Source: Nitrospirota bacterium (GTDB lineage Bacteria > Nitrospirota > Nitrospiria > Nitrospirales > Nitrospiraceae). From it: 46,062 nt of DNA. A program made the position numbers and the translations under genes. The stretch covers positions 1-46,062 of the forward strand of contig JAUXQT010000071.1 in assembly GCA_030682135.1 (NCBI GenBank), given 5' to 3'. Below the pieces are notes generated by a model, which saw only the letters and a program-made list of their open reading frames with translations, was not told the origin of the DNA and did not search any database. Shown in pieces: positions 33,319 to 40,949 of the stretch (the stretch's first letter is position 1; every line of letters begins with the position of its first letter).

Positions 33319-34071
33319 GTGACGTTCAGAACTCATTGGCTCAAGCTCGGAGGTCTTCTGGTCTTGGTTGCGGGCGCATTCGCTGTAGTATCCTGGCTAG
33401 ATATAGGGGAACTGCTGAAGCCTGATCGAGTAGCCGATCAGCTGCGCGCAGCCGGCCCCTTCGGGCCGATCCTGTTTATGGTGCTCATGGCCACCGCCGT
33501 CGTCATCAGTCCCATTCCAAGCCTGCCTCTGGATTTGGCGGCAGGAGCGACATTCGGCGTGACGTTGGGAACCACCTATGCCGTCATCGGCGCGGAAATC
33601 GGAGCCGTCCTCAGCTTTCTGATAGGCCGGTCTCTGGGGCGAGCCGCTCTGACCCGAATTCTCCGGACAGACATCTCTTTTTGCGAACGTTGCTCAGACC
33701 GGCACTTGGCTATCTTTGTCTTCGTGTCTCGCCTGCTCCCTATCTTTTCCTTCGACCTCGTTAGTTATGGAGCAGGACTGACCAACATGTCCCTTCGAGC
33801 GTTCGCTGGGGCGACATTGCTGGGGATGATCGGCCCCACCTTTCTGCTCACCTACGCTGGGAGCCAAGTGGTATCAGGAGAATGGGTGTTGATCGTCCTT
33901 GGCTTCGCCATGGTGGCCTTGTTACTTCTCCTTCCGAAATTGGTGGTCCGATATCCGACAGCACGTTGGGTCCAGCTCATTCGAGGAGGAACTCCGGTCG
34001 CCCTTCCACCGAGAGCCATGGGGACAACGTCCGCCGTCCCTTGTTCCTCCTGTGGAGGACCGTTGCCATGA
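33319..34071 (+). CDS. TVP38/TMEM64 (DedA-like, VTT domain) membrane protein
   Basis: 250 residues, about six membrane segments. SPIPSLPLDLAAGATFG, GAEIGAVLSFLIGRSLGR and FVSRLLPIFSFDLVSYGAGL are the VTT-domain landmarks. Related proteins move or flip phospholipids or support membrane homeostasis. It starts with GTG at 33319 after GGGAG. The extra C-terminus ends PCSSCGGPLP, a CxxC-containing tail not typical of the family that might bind metal. Likely in one operon with the PagL-like gene. A second TVP38 gene occurs at 37125. Confidence 0.85.
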   Translation: MTFRTHWLKLGGLLVLVAGAFAVVSWLDIGELLKPDRVADQLRAAGPFGPILFMVLMATAVVISPIPSLPLDLAAGATFGVTLGTTYAVIGAEIGAVLSFLIGRSLGRAALTRILRTDISFCERCSDRHLAIFVFVSRLLPIFSFDLVSYGAGLTNMSLRAFAGATLLGMIGPTFLLTYAGSQVVSGEWVLIVLGFAMVALLLLLPKLVVRYPTARWVQLIRGGTPVALPPRAMGTTSAVPCSSCGGPLP

Positions 34072-34116
34072 GATGCGCAGAATCCCTGAATCTCTGTTGA
34101 CACAAAGGAGGGTGCC

Positions 34117-34326
34117 ATGACGCAGAAACATCACAACAAACGCGGGGCCCAACCAGCCGAGCCGGAGCAGTCGCCCCCGGAACAGTTGCGAGCGGAAATC
34201 CAGCAGCTGGCCTATCAGCTCTATTGCGAGTGTGGCTATGAACATGGCCACGACCTCAAGCACTGGGCCGAGGCAGAACGGTTGGTGCTCGAACGGCATC
34301 AAGGAAGGCGCTCGACAGCCGGATAG
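34117..34326 (+). CDS. DUF2934 protein
   Basis: 69 residues. LRAEIQQLAYQLYCECGYEH and GHDLKHWAEAERLVLE match DUF2934, a short cytoplasmic domain of unknown function common in many environmental bacteria. CAAAGGAGGGTGCC precedes the ATG, an excellent ribosome site. It lies 45 bases after the TVP38 gene. Confidence 0.85.
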   Translation: MTQKHHNKRGAQPAEPEQSPPEQLRAEIQQLAYQLYCECGYEHGHDLKHWAEAERLVLERHQGRRSTAG

Positions 34327-34441
34327 CCTCATGGCATCCGTAGCAAATACTGCATGACTGACTGGGCACTGATGACGAAAGCATGGTGCTCTAAAAGCAG
34401 GGGAAGAAGGACTAGGAAACAGCGCGCCTGTGAACTCGACA

Positions 34442-35143
34442 TCAACCGAGCAGCTTGGATAACCCCTTCTCGTTCACGATGGTGATCGTCCTGCCATCCA
34501 TCTGAATGAGGCCGTCGTCCCGGAATTGCCCCATGGTGGTGCTCACGGTTTCACGGCTGCAGCCGATCAGGTTAGCCATTTCCTGGTGGGTCAATTTCAC
34601 TTTAAGTCGAATCCCCTGTTTCTCTGTGACCCCCTCGGTCTTGCTCAACTCTGAGAGCAAGTGAGCCAGGCGGGCCGGCACCTCGCGAAAAACGAGATCT
34701 TCGACACGGCTCTGGATTTTCTTGAGCCGCAGGCCGATCAACTTGGTCAGTTTGAACATCACGCTGGGATGCATGGCCAAATACTGATCGAAATCCTTCC
34801 GTGGAATCACGCAAATGAGCGCGTCATCAAGGGTCTCGGCCGAGGTTGATCGAGGGGCATCTTCCAGCACGTCGAGTTCTCCGAAGACGTCTCCCGCCTC
34901 TAAGATATCGAAGGTGACTTCCTTCCCGCTCGCCGCCGTGTTGGCGATCTTCACGCGCCCTCGTTTGAGGAGGTACACACTGCTGCTCGGGTCTCCAGGC
35001 AGATATAAGGGCTGACGCTTCTTGACCTCCTCCATGCGAGTGATCTTCTCCATCTCCTGCATTTCAGAAGGAGAAATTCCGTCAAACAAGCGAATGTGCT
35101 TGAGGAACCAAAGTTTGTTGGGAGCGGTTTGTGGTTGGTTCAT
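34442..35143 (-). CDS. Crp/Fnr-family transcriptional regulator
   Basis: 233 residues. N-terminal cyclic-nucleotide-binding-type barrel with GELDVLEDAPRSTSAET; the glutamate, arginine and serine that bind cAMP in CRP appear kept (E89, R98, S99), but cAMP binding is not proven. There is no N-terminal cysteine cluster, so it is not an oxygen-sensing FNR; C111 and C195 are the only cysteines. The C-terminal winged helix has LTHQEMANLIGCSRETVSTTMGQF; R197 and E198 match CRP R180/E181, while CRP R185 is replaced by threonine. CRP-like palindromes of TGTGA-N6-TCACA type surround the gene and a partial one touches its start codon, suggesting autoregulation. Confidence 0.9.
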   Translation of the reverse strand: MNQPQTAPNKLWFLKHIRLFDGISPSEMQEMEKITRMEEVKKRQPLYLPGDPSSSVYLLKRGRVKIANTAASGKEVTFDILEAGDVFGELDVLEDAPRSTSAETLDDALICVIPRKDFDQYLAMHPSVMFKLTKLIGLRLKKIQSRVEDLVFREVPARLAHLLSELSKTEGVTEKQGIRLKVKLTHQEMANLIGCSRETVSTTMGQFRDDGLIQMDGRTITIVNEKGLSKLLG

Positions 35144-35145
35144 AA

Positions 35146-35157
35146 GAATTGGCTCAC
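35146..35157. promoter_or_regulatory. Partial CRP-like site next to the Crp-family start codon
   Basis: GAATTGGCTCAC is identical to 12 bases (36995-37006) of the palindrome before the TVP38/reductase pair. It begins three bases upstream of the Crp-family ATG (minus strand). One half-site is good, the other weak. Position would suit autorepression. Confidence 0.4.
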
Positions 35158-35247
35158 TGAGATGGTATCAACCTACTCGGTTGCCTGCATGAAGGCAACC
35201 GCAGCATCTTTCACCCCGGATTGTCTTCGCTCTGGCCTAGAACAAAC

Positions 35248-35263
35248 TGTGAGGTAGCTTACA
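35248..35263. promoter_or_regulatory. CRP-like palindrome between the divergent crp-like and unknown periplasmic genes
   Basis: TGTGAGGTAGCTTACA fits TGTGA-N6-TyACA and is identical, base for base, to 44988-45003 before the bufferin operon. It lies 105 bases from the regulator start and 160 from the start of the other gene, so it could serve either. Confidence 0.6.
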
Positions 35264-35422
35264 GTTCCAGCCGACCGGCAACGTTAGGGCTCCAGGCCAT
35301 CTGTTACTCTGAACGGCCCGTTGCCTCCACGGTCACAACTCGCAACCGAGGCTTCAATCCCGCTATAGTCAGCCACTCCGTCCGTAGGTGCTCTATTCGA
35401 CCTCAACTTGGAGTATAAGGCC

Positions 35423-36784
35423 ATGGCCTCACCAGCCTCTCGCGGCAAGAGACGAGCGACGGTTGCGTCGCTGGCCTGCCTCACGATCCTCGCAATTGCG
35501 GGCTCTGCCTGGTTCGCCCATCGCTATGACGACCGGCCTCAGCAAACTGTCGCCCTTACGGCATTCTCGAAAGACGCCTATCCCGACAATCCGGAAAAGA
35601 CGAGCCAGGTCTTCGGCACGTATTCTCACCGGCAATTGATTGTCGAACAACTCGACGGCACCCGTTTCCGCTTCCTCCTCGAACCCGCTTCGCCGAAATC
35701 CGCAGCCATCGAACTGACCGATGTCGATCTCACGCATGTCGTTGCAGCAGTTCCCCCTTGGGCCAAAAGCGACCGGGATTTGACGAAAATCGGGTTGATC
35801 GACCGGGAATGGAACCGTCAGCAGGTCCGATTCACTCGACCCTCAACCCATCTTGACGTACGCGACGGCGGAGACGGGTTCGAGCAACGAGCTCTGACCC
35901 GTGTGGATCTCGCGCGTAACTGTCTGAACGCGGGATTGTGGGAACTTTTGCTGTTCACTACGGAAAATGGCGAAGAGCGCGTGTACGAACACCTCTGGTT
36001 CACGTTTCCGCTCGGACTCTACAAGCAGGTGTTCGAACGGGTGAACGACCTGTCCTATTGGTCCTACTGGTGGTCGCTGGAACATTGGATCGATCCGTCA
36101 GGCACGCCAATTCGACTGGATCAGCTCAGGACGGTTGAGCGGGAGTGGCCGGTCCAGGCCACGGCACGGTGGGATGAACCAGTGGCTACGAATGGCGAAC
36201 AACGTCGGAAGCGAACAAACATTCTCACGCCAGTCGCCGCCACCTATCGTGATTGGTACAGCGGACCGGTGCGGTTCGCGAGTTTTATTCCGCCTGGGCG
36301 CTACTCCCGCGCCCATCCACGAGAGACCCAATTGCATTATCTTGTCGAGTTGACTGGGACCCTGATGCGGCAGGTGAAACTATCTGGAGGAATTAAGTCG
36401 CTCTTCGAGATTGAACTCGCCTTTCGCAACTCACAGACCGGCGAACCGACGCGCCTGATTCTCGGCGGGCTCGATTGGGCCGCGATTCCGGTCGCGTCTC
36501 CGGAACAGTACGACCGCGGCTGGCAGGTTCCTCTTGGCATCGGCAACCCCAGCTTCTTTGAGTCGTATGAGCAGGTCGTGGCAAGTCCTCCGATCCAACG
36601 CACGTTCTATGGATTCCATCTCGACGCACAAAACCGCTGGCTCGACCATCACGCCATCGGTGTGGATGGCCCTCTCTTGCACTGGGATCATGACGATCCA
36701 TCCCTCCTTCACCTCTATCTCTTAAGCTACGAACGCCACGCGCTTCTGAACCATATCATCCTCACGATTCCCCCGCGATCATGA
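35423..36784 (+). CDS. Membrane-anchored periplasmic protein of unknown family
   Basis: 453 residues; family not recognised. One N-terminal helix (VASLACLTILAIAGSAWFA) leaves almost the whole protein in the periplasm. The body is rich in tryptophan and tyrosine (DLSYWSYWWSLEHWIDPSG, YRDWYSGPVRFASFIPPGRY) and mostly beta, with a C-terminal segment rich in histidine (WLDHHAIGVDGPLLHWDHDD) that could bind metal. No cysteine-based motif. ATG 35423 was chosen with GGAG nine bases upstream; a TTG at 35408 would add five residues. It is divergent from the Crp-family gene with a CRP-like palindrome between, so it is a probable target. Confidence 0.6.
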   Translation: MASPASRGKRRATVASLACLTILAIAGSAWFAHRYDDRPQQTVALTAFSKDAYPDNPEKTSQVFGTYSHRQLIVEQLDGTRFRFLLEPASPKSAAIELTDVDLTHVVAAVPPWAKSDRDLTKIGLIDREWNRQQVRFTRPSTHLDVRDGGDGFEQRALTRVDLARNCLNAGLWELLLFTTENGEERVYEHLWFTFPLGLYKQVFERVNDLSYWSYWWSLEHWIDPSGTPIRLDQLRTVEREWPVQATARWDEPVATNGEQRRKRTNILTPVAATYRDWYSGPVRFASFIPPGRYSRAHPRETQLHYLVELTGTLMRQVKLSGGIKSLFEIELAFRNSQTGEPTRLILGGLDWAAIPVASPEQYDRGWQVPLGIGNPSFFESYEQVVASPPIQRTFYGFHLDAQNRWLDHHAIGVDGPLLHWDHDDPSLLHLYLLSYERHALLNHIILTIPPRS

Positions 36785-37124
36785 GGCCCATCGATGCTCT
36801 TCTAACTCAAACGGATTGCGTTGAACTCAGTCTCACCCCCTTCTGCAGGCTCCTTACTGCATCATGAGTCAAGACAAGTGTGCCCCAGTAAATGCTCAGT
36901 TTGTACGACAACTTAGGAGACTCTGGTTGAGTAGTGGGAATCCTGCTCCATAAAAAACGCCGCCCTTCCCGGTCTTCCTCCCGTTGTGCTTTGTGAATTG
37001 GCTCACAGATTCAAATTGGGAATTGAGTTACCGTGAAGCCACGACGAGAGAACATTCCCCACTCACAGACCGAGCGAAGACGGACCAGGTGCCTGGCCTC
37101 AATCTGCCGATCGAAGGGAGCCTC
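36785..37124. other. Intergenic region with regulatory palindrome, no gene seen
   Basis: 340 bases between the large unknown periplasmic protein and the second TVP38 gene. Apart from the CRP-like site at 36992-37007 I see no hairpin, repeat or small gene. Confidence 0.4.
36992..37007. promoter_or_regulatory. CRP-like palindrome upstream of the TVP38/reductase pair
   Basis: TGTGAATTGGCTCACA is a full TGTGA-N6-TCACA match, the best in the window. It lies 117 bases before the TVP38 start codon. Confidence 0.6.
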
Positions 37125-37943
37125 ATGAAGGAAATACCTTGTGCCGTAGAACACCCGTGCACGTGCGAGACGGCACATCCGACACAACCGTCTCATCAAG
37201 GCTCTTTGCCCTCCGAATCGGCGAACGGGCCGCGCTCCGGCAAATTCATCATCGCCGCAGTGATCGGACTCGGCATCGGCGCATTCTTCTGGTTTGACCT
37301 GGATGCGTATCTCACGCTGGAAACTGTAAAGGCGAACCGCGACCGGCTCCTGGCCTTCACTGACGAGCATCGCGCCGCTGCCGTGGTGAGCTTCATCGTG
37401 ACCTATAGTCTGGTGACCGGCTTGTCTCTTCCCGGTGCCACGATTCTGACTCTTGTTGGAGGCTTTCTGTTCGGGAGTGTCATGGGAACCGCCTTCGTCA
37501 ATCTTGGGGCGACCAGCGGAGCCACACTGGCGTTCCTGACGGCACGCTATCTCTTACGCGAGTGGGTCGAGCAGAAGTTCGGCCCGAAACTGGGTCCGAT
37601 TCAAGACGGGTTTGCGAAGAACGCGTTCAGCTACCTCGTGACGCTCCGGCTTGTTCCGTTGTTTCCCTTCTTCCTAGTCAATCTGGTGTCGGGCTTGACC
37701 CGAGTCCGCCTCGGCACCTATGTGCTCGCGACGGCTCTGGGCATTGTGCCCGGCAGCTTTGTCTATGCCTACGCTGGGCGTCAGTTGGGCACGATCAATT
37801 CACTCAAGGAAATTGCCTCGCCCAACGTAATCCTGGCGTTCACCTTGCTGGGACTGCTCGCCCTGGTGCCGATGCTGTATCGGCGATTCGCCGGCAAACC
37901 GGCAGAACCGGTGACTCACACAGAGGCTCCCTCTCACTCGTGA
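37125..37943 (+). CDS. TVP38/TMEM64 (VTT domain) membrane protein
   Basis: 272 residues. A soluble N-terminus with CAVEHPCTCE (three cysteines in nine residues, possibly metal binding) is followed by about six helices. SLPGATILTLVGGFLFGSVM, ATSGATLAFLTARYLLREWV and LRLVPLFPFFLVNLVSGLT are diagnostic of the VTT domain. Start at ATG 37125 after GAAGGGAG; the frame to 36984 would cross the regulatory site. The flavin disulfide reductase gene starts 41 bases later. In other bacteria these two domains can occur as one fused protein, so a functional link is likely. Confidence 0.88.
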   Translation: MKEIPCAVEHPCTCETAHPTQPSHQGSLPSESANGPRSGKFIIAAVIGLGIGAFFWFDLDAYLTLETVKANRDRLLAFTDEHRAAAVVSFIVTYSLVTGLSLPGATILTLVGGFLFGSVMGTAFVNLGATSGATLAFLTARYLLREWVEQKFGPKLGPIQDGFAKNAFSYLVTLRLVPLFPFFLVNLVSGLTRVRLGTYVLATALGIVPGSFVYAYAGRQLGTINSLKEIASPNVILAFTLLGLLALVPMLYRRFAGKPAEPVTHTEAPSHS

Positions 37944-37984
37944 ACGAGACTCGATGCCCCTCATCAACCGAAAGGACCCCGCTC

Positions 37985-39538
37985 ATGAACGCGCCTGAAA
38001 AGCCTGGAGTCTCCCATGTGATGCTTCCCGATGACGAACACAATCAACGCTTGATCAACTATGTTCATCCACCGCATTGGGTGAACCCGACTCCGACCGG
38101 TCGATATAACCTGGTGGTCGTTGGTGGAGGAACGGCCGGGCTCGTGACTGCTGCCATCGCGGCCGGCCTAGGCGCAAAGGTCGCACTGATCGAACGGCAC
38201 CTCATGGGCGGCGATTGCTTGAACGTCGGCTGTGTGCCCTCCAAAGCCTTGATCCGGGCCTCGCGTGCCTGGGCGGACATGTGGCGAGGTGAAGAGTTCG
38301 GCATCCACTTCTCCGGCGGGCCGAAGGAGGATTTCCCCGCCGTCATGACGCGCATGCGGACATTGCGCGCCCAACTCAGCCGGACGGATTCGGCCCAGCG
38401 GTTTACCGGCATGGGTGTCGATGTGTATTTGGGCCAGGCGCAATTCACCAGCGCGCAGACGGTTCAGGTGGACGACGTCACGTTAGACTTTGCCAAGGCC
38501 GCCATCTGCACCGGCGCACGCGCCTCTGCGCCCCCCATCCCAGGATTGCAGGAAGCAGGCTATCTAACTAATGAGACCATCTTCTCGCTGATCGAATTGC
38601 CGCGGCACCTGGCGATCATCGGAGCAGGCCCCATAGGCTGTGAACTGGCGCAGGCTTTTGCCCGGTTTGGCAGCCAGGTGTATCTCATTGAGGCGATGCA
38701 CGGGATCATGCCGAACGAAGACCGCGATGCGGCAGAAATTGTCGAGCAGGCCATGATTCGCGAGGGCGTGACTTTGTTCTGTTGCGGCAAGGAGTTGACC
38801 ATCCAAAAGACGGAGGCCGGCAAGCGGCTGACAGGTGGATCGCATGGACGGGCCTACGATATCACGGTCGATGCCATCTTGGTGGGCACTGGTCGTAAGC
38901 CGAATGTCGACGATCTTGGCTTAGAGGCTGCTGGGGTGGACTATGACAAGGCTGGCGTCACAGTCAACGACCAACTCCGCACAACCAATCCGAATATCTA
39001 TGCGGCCGGCGATATTTGTTCCCGCTACAAGTTTACGCATGCGGCCGACGCCATGGCCCAGATCGTGATTCAGAACGCCCTCTTTCCCCATCCCTTCGGA
39101 CTCGGGACCGCACAGGTCAGTTCGCTCGTCATCCCGTGGGCGACCTATACAGATCCGGAGATCGCCCATGTGGGCCTGTACGAAACCGAGGCGAAGGACA
39201 AGGGGTACAAGGTGGAGACCTTCACGCATCGCTTGGACGAGGTGGATCGGGCGGTGCTCGACGGTGAAGCAGAGGGCTTTGCGAAAGTCCATGTGGAGAC
39301 AGGGACGGATCGCATTTTGGGGGCCACGATTGTTGCGGCCCATGCCGGCGATTTGATCAATGAGTTCACGCTTGCCATGAAAGCCGGACTGGGCTTGAAG
39401 ACCCTGGCGTCGACGATTCATCCGTATCCCACGCAAGGCGAAGTCGTGAAGAAAGTCGCCAACGCCTGGCGGAAGACCACCTTCACCTCACGACAAAAAA
39501 ACATCCTCAGTAAGTGGTTTTCGTGGACGAGAAAATAG
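37985..39538 (+). CDS. FAD-dependent pyridine nucleotide-disulfide oxidoreductase (MerA-like)
   Basis: 517 residues. FAD site VVVGGGTAGLV (44-54), redox-active disulfide GGDCLNVGCVPSKAL (C78 and C83), NAD site AIIGAGPIGCELAQAF, second FAD motif NIYAAGDIC, and the interface HPYPTQGE with the catalytic histidine-glutamate pair. This is the class I family of mercuric, lipoamide and glutathione reductases. Paired mercury-binding cysteines at the C-terminus, needed for MerA activity, are absent, so mercury reduction is not supported. AAGGA precedes ATG 37985. Together with TVP38 it probably forms a membrane-linked redox pair. Confidence 0.9.
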   Translation: MNAPEKPGVSHVMLPDDEHNQRLINYVHPPHWVNPTPTGRYNLVVVGGGTAGLVTAAIAAGLGAKVALIERHLMGGDCLNVGCVPSKALIRASRAWADMWRGEEFGIHFSGGPKEDFPAVMTRMRTLRAQLSRTDSAQRFTGMGVDVYLGQAQFTSAQTVQVDDVTLDFAKAAICTGARASAPPIPGLQEAGYLTNETIFSLIELPRHLAIIGAGPIGCELAQAFARFGSQVYLIEAMHGIMPNEDRDAAEIVEQAMIREGVTLFCCGKELTIQKTEAGKRLTGGSHGRAYDITVDAILVGTGRKPNVDDLGLEAAGVDYDKAGVTVNDQLRTTNPNIYAAGDICSRYKFTHAADAMAQIVIQNALFPHPFGLGTAQVSSLVIPWATYTDPEIAHVGLYETEAKDKGYKVETFTHRLDEVDRAVLDGEAEGFAKVHVETGTDRILGATIVAAHAGDLINEFTLAMKAGLGLKTLASTIHPYPTQGEVVKKVANAWRKTTFTSRQKNILSKWFSWTRK

Positions 39539-39591
39539 AAGTGGGGGCTATTCCGGGACTTCTCACACCGTTGGACTAGAGGACACAACAT

Positions 39592-40359
39592 ATGACACTC
39601 CGTATTTCGATCTTCATGATCAGCATCGTGTTTCTGGTTGTAGTGGTGATGACTCTCAGCGAGCCGAATTGGCTGCAAGCTGAATCTCCAGCGAGAATAG
39701 AGATCGGCACGTTTTCTGCGGCGGCTCCCGACGGCCCCTGGCCCGACGGCTGGAAGCCGCTTACCTTTCCGAAGATTCCCCAGCACACGACGTACCGCCT
39801 CGTGAAAGACGGCGACCGCGTCGCCGTCAAAGCAGCCAGTCAGGCGTCCTCATCCGGGCTGACGCGAGAAGTCTTGATCGATCCGAAGGAATATCCGATC
39901 ATTCGATGGCAATGGAAAGTCGCCAATGTGCTCAAGGCCGGCGACGTGGCCAAGAAAGAAGGGGATGATTATCCCGCCCGCATCTATGTCACCTTCCAAT
40001 ACGACAGCCAGAAAGTCGGCCTCTTCGGGAAGGCGAAGTACGAAGTGGCCAAACTGATCTATGGCCAATATCCGCCGCTGGGCGCCATCAACTATATCTG
40101 GGAGAGTCGGGCGCCGGTGGGGACTACCGTGCCGAATCCCTATACGGATCAGGTGCATATGATCGTGGTCAATAGTGGCTCGACCAAGCTCAATACCTGG
40201 ATCACCGAGGAGCGCAATGTCTACGAAGACTACAAGCGGGCCTTCGGCCAGGAGCCGCCCATGATTTCCGGCGTCGCCATCATGACGGATACGGACAATA
40301 CCGGTGAGTCCGCCGAGGCCTACTATGGGGATATTGTGTTCAAGAAGAGGTTGGAGTAG
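39592..40359 (+). CDS. DUF3047 secreted protein
   Basis: 255 residues. Signal or anchor segment (ISIFMISIVFLVVVVMTLS), then the DUF3047 pattern: IIRWQWKVANVLKAGDVAKK, DDYPARIYVTFQYD, LGAINYIWESRAPVGT, VVNSGSTKLNTWITEERNVY and SAEAYYGDIVFKK. The domain is predicted to be a beta-sandwich, perhaps sugar- or ligand-binding. Function unknown. 53 bases after the reductase gene and probably the last gene of that run. It converges on the cytochrome gene. Confidence 0.9.
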   Translation: MTLRISIFMISIVFLVVVVMTLSEPNWLQAESPARIEIGTFSAAAPDGPWPDGWKPLTFPKIPQHTTYRLVKDGDRVAVKAASQASSSGLTREVLIDPKEYPIIRWQWKVANVLKAGDVAKKEGDDYPARIYVTFQYDSQKVGLFGKAKYEVAKLIYGQYPPLGAINYIWESRAPVGTTVPNPYTDQVHMIVVNSGSTKLNTWITEERNVYEDYKRAFGQEPPMISGVAIMTDTDNTGESAEAYYGDIVFKKRLE

Positions 40360-40391
40360 TTGGCGCAGAGACCGATTGGACGTTTGAGCCA

Positions 40392-40949
40392 TCAGCGAGA
40401 CAGCACATCCGGCCTCGGGTCCGAGACGAATCCCTCTCGATTGGGCATCTTCACAGCAGGAAGGGTCTGCGCATCGATCGCGGCGTCGGCGGGGATGATG
40501 CCGTTTTGGTGCAGGAGCCAGGCAACGACAGCATAGACCTCATCGGGCATCAGGGATTGCGGCGCGTTCAACGGCATGGCACGATGGACATAATCATACA
40601 ACGTCGTAGCATAGGGCCAGAAGCTGCCGATGGTTTTGATCGGTTTGTCAGTGGTCAGCGAGCCCTGGCCGCCGACCAGTTGACTCTGTGGCCCTTCGAC
40701 CCCGGTCGGCCCATGACAGGCGCTGCACTTATTCGAGTAGATGGCTGCCCCTTGCTGCACGGTCCCTCGACCAGGCGGCAGCCCAATGCCCGTCGGGCCG
40801 ATGTCGATGTTCCAAGCCGCAATCTCCGCGTCGGTAGCGGGATGACCGAAGCCGTAGGGCGACGTCTCTTCCGCGACAGCGACTCCACTGAGAAGCAAGG
40901 ACAATCCCATAGCTGGCAGCACGAAAGAGGCTGTCCTACACCTGGACAT
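40392..40949 (-). CDS. soxD: Mono-heme cytochrome c, SoxD-like
   Basis: 185 residues. Signal peptide (VLPAMGLSLLLSGVAVA), one heme c motif (CSACH), and the SoxD-type context: YGFGHPATDAEIAAWNIDI, GLPPGRGTVQQGAAIY, and AMPLNAPQSLMPDEVYAVVA with the likely methionine ligand. Classical SoxD is about twice as long with two hemes; this version lacks the second domain. It should take electrons from the molybdenum protein encoded upstream and pass them to the respiratory chain. The ATG at 40949 overlaps the end of that gene by 14 bases. Confidence 0.8.
   Translation of the reverse strand: MSRCRTASFVLPAMGLSLLLSGVAVAEETSPYGFGHPATDAEIAAWNIDIGPTGIGLPPGRGTVQQGAAIYSNKCSACHGPTGVEGPQSQLVGGQGSLTTDKPIKTIGSFWPYATTLYDYVHRAMPLNAPQSLMPDEVYAVVAWLLHQNGIIPADAAIDAQTLPAVKMPNREGFVSDPRPDVLSR

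Noticed and set aside
34442-35143. Oxygen-sensing FNR
   Set aside because: The iron-sulfur cysteines at the N-terminus are absent, and nearby palindromes are of the CRP type (TGTGA), not the FNR type (TTGAT).
37985-39538. Mercuric reductase call
   Set aside because: The active-site disulfide is present, but the C-terminal cysteine pair and any mer genes are missing, so only the wider reductase family is supported.
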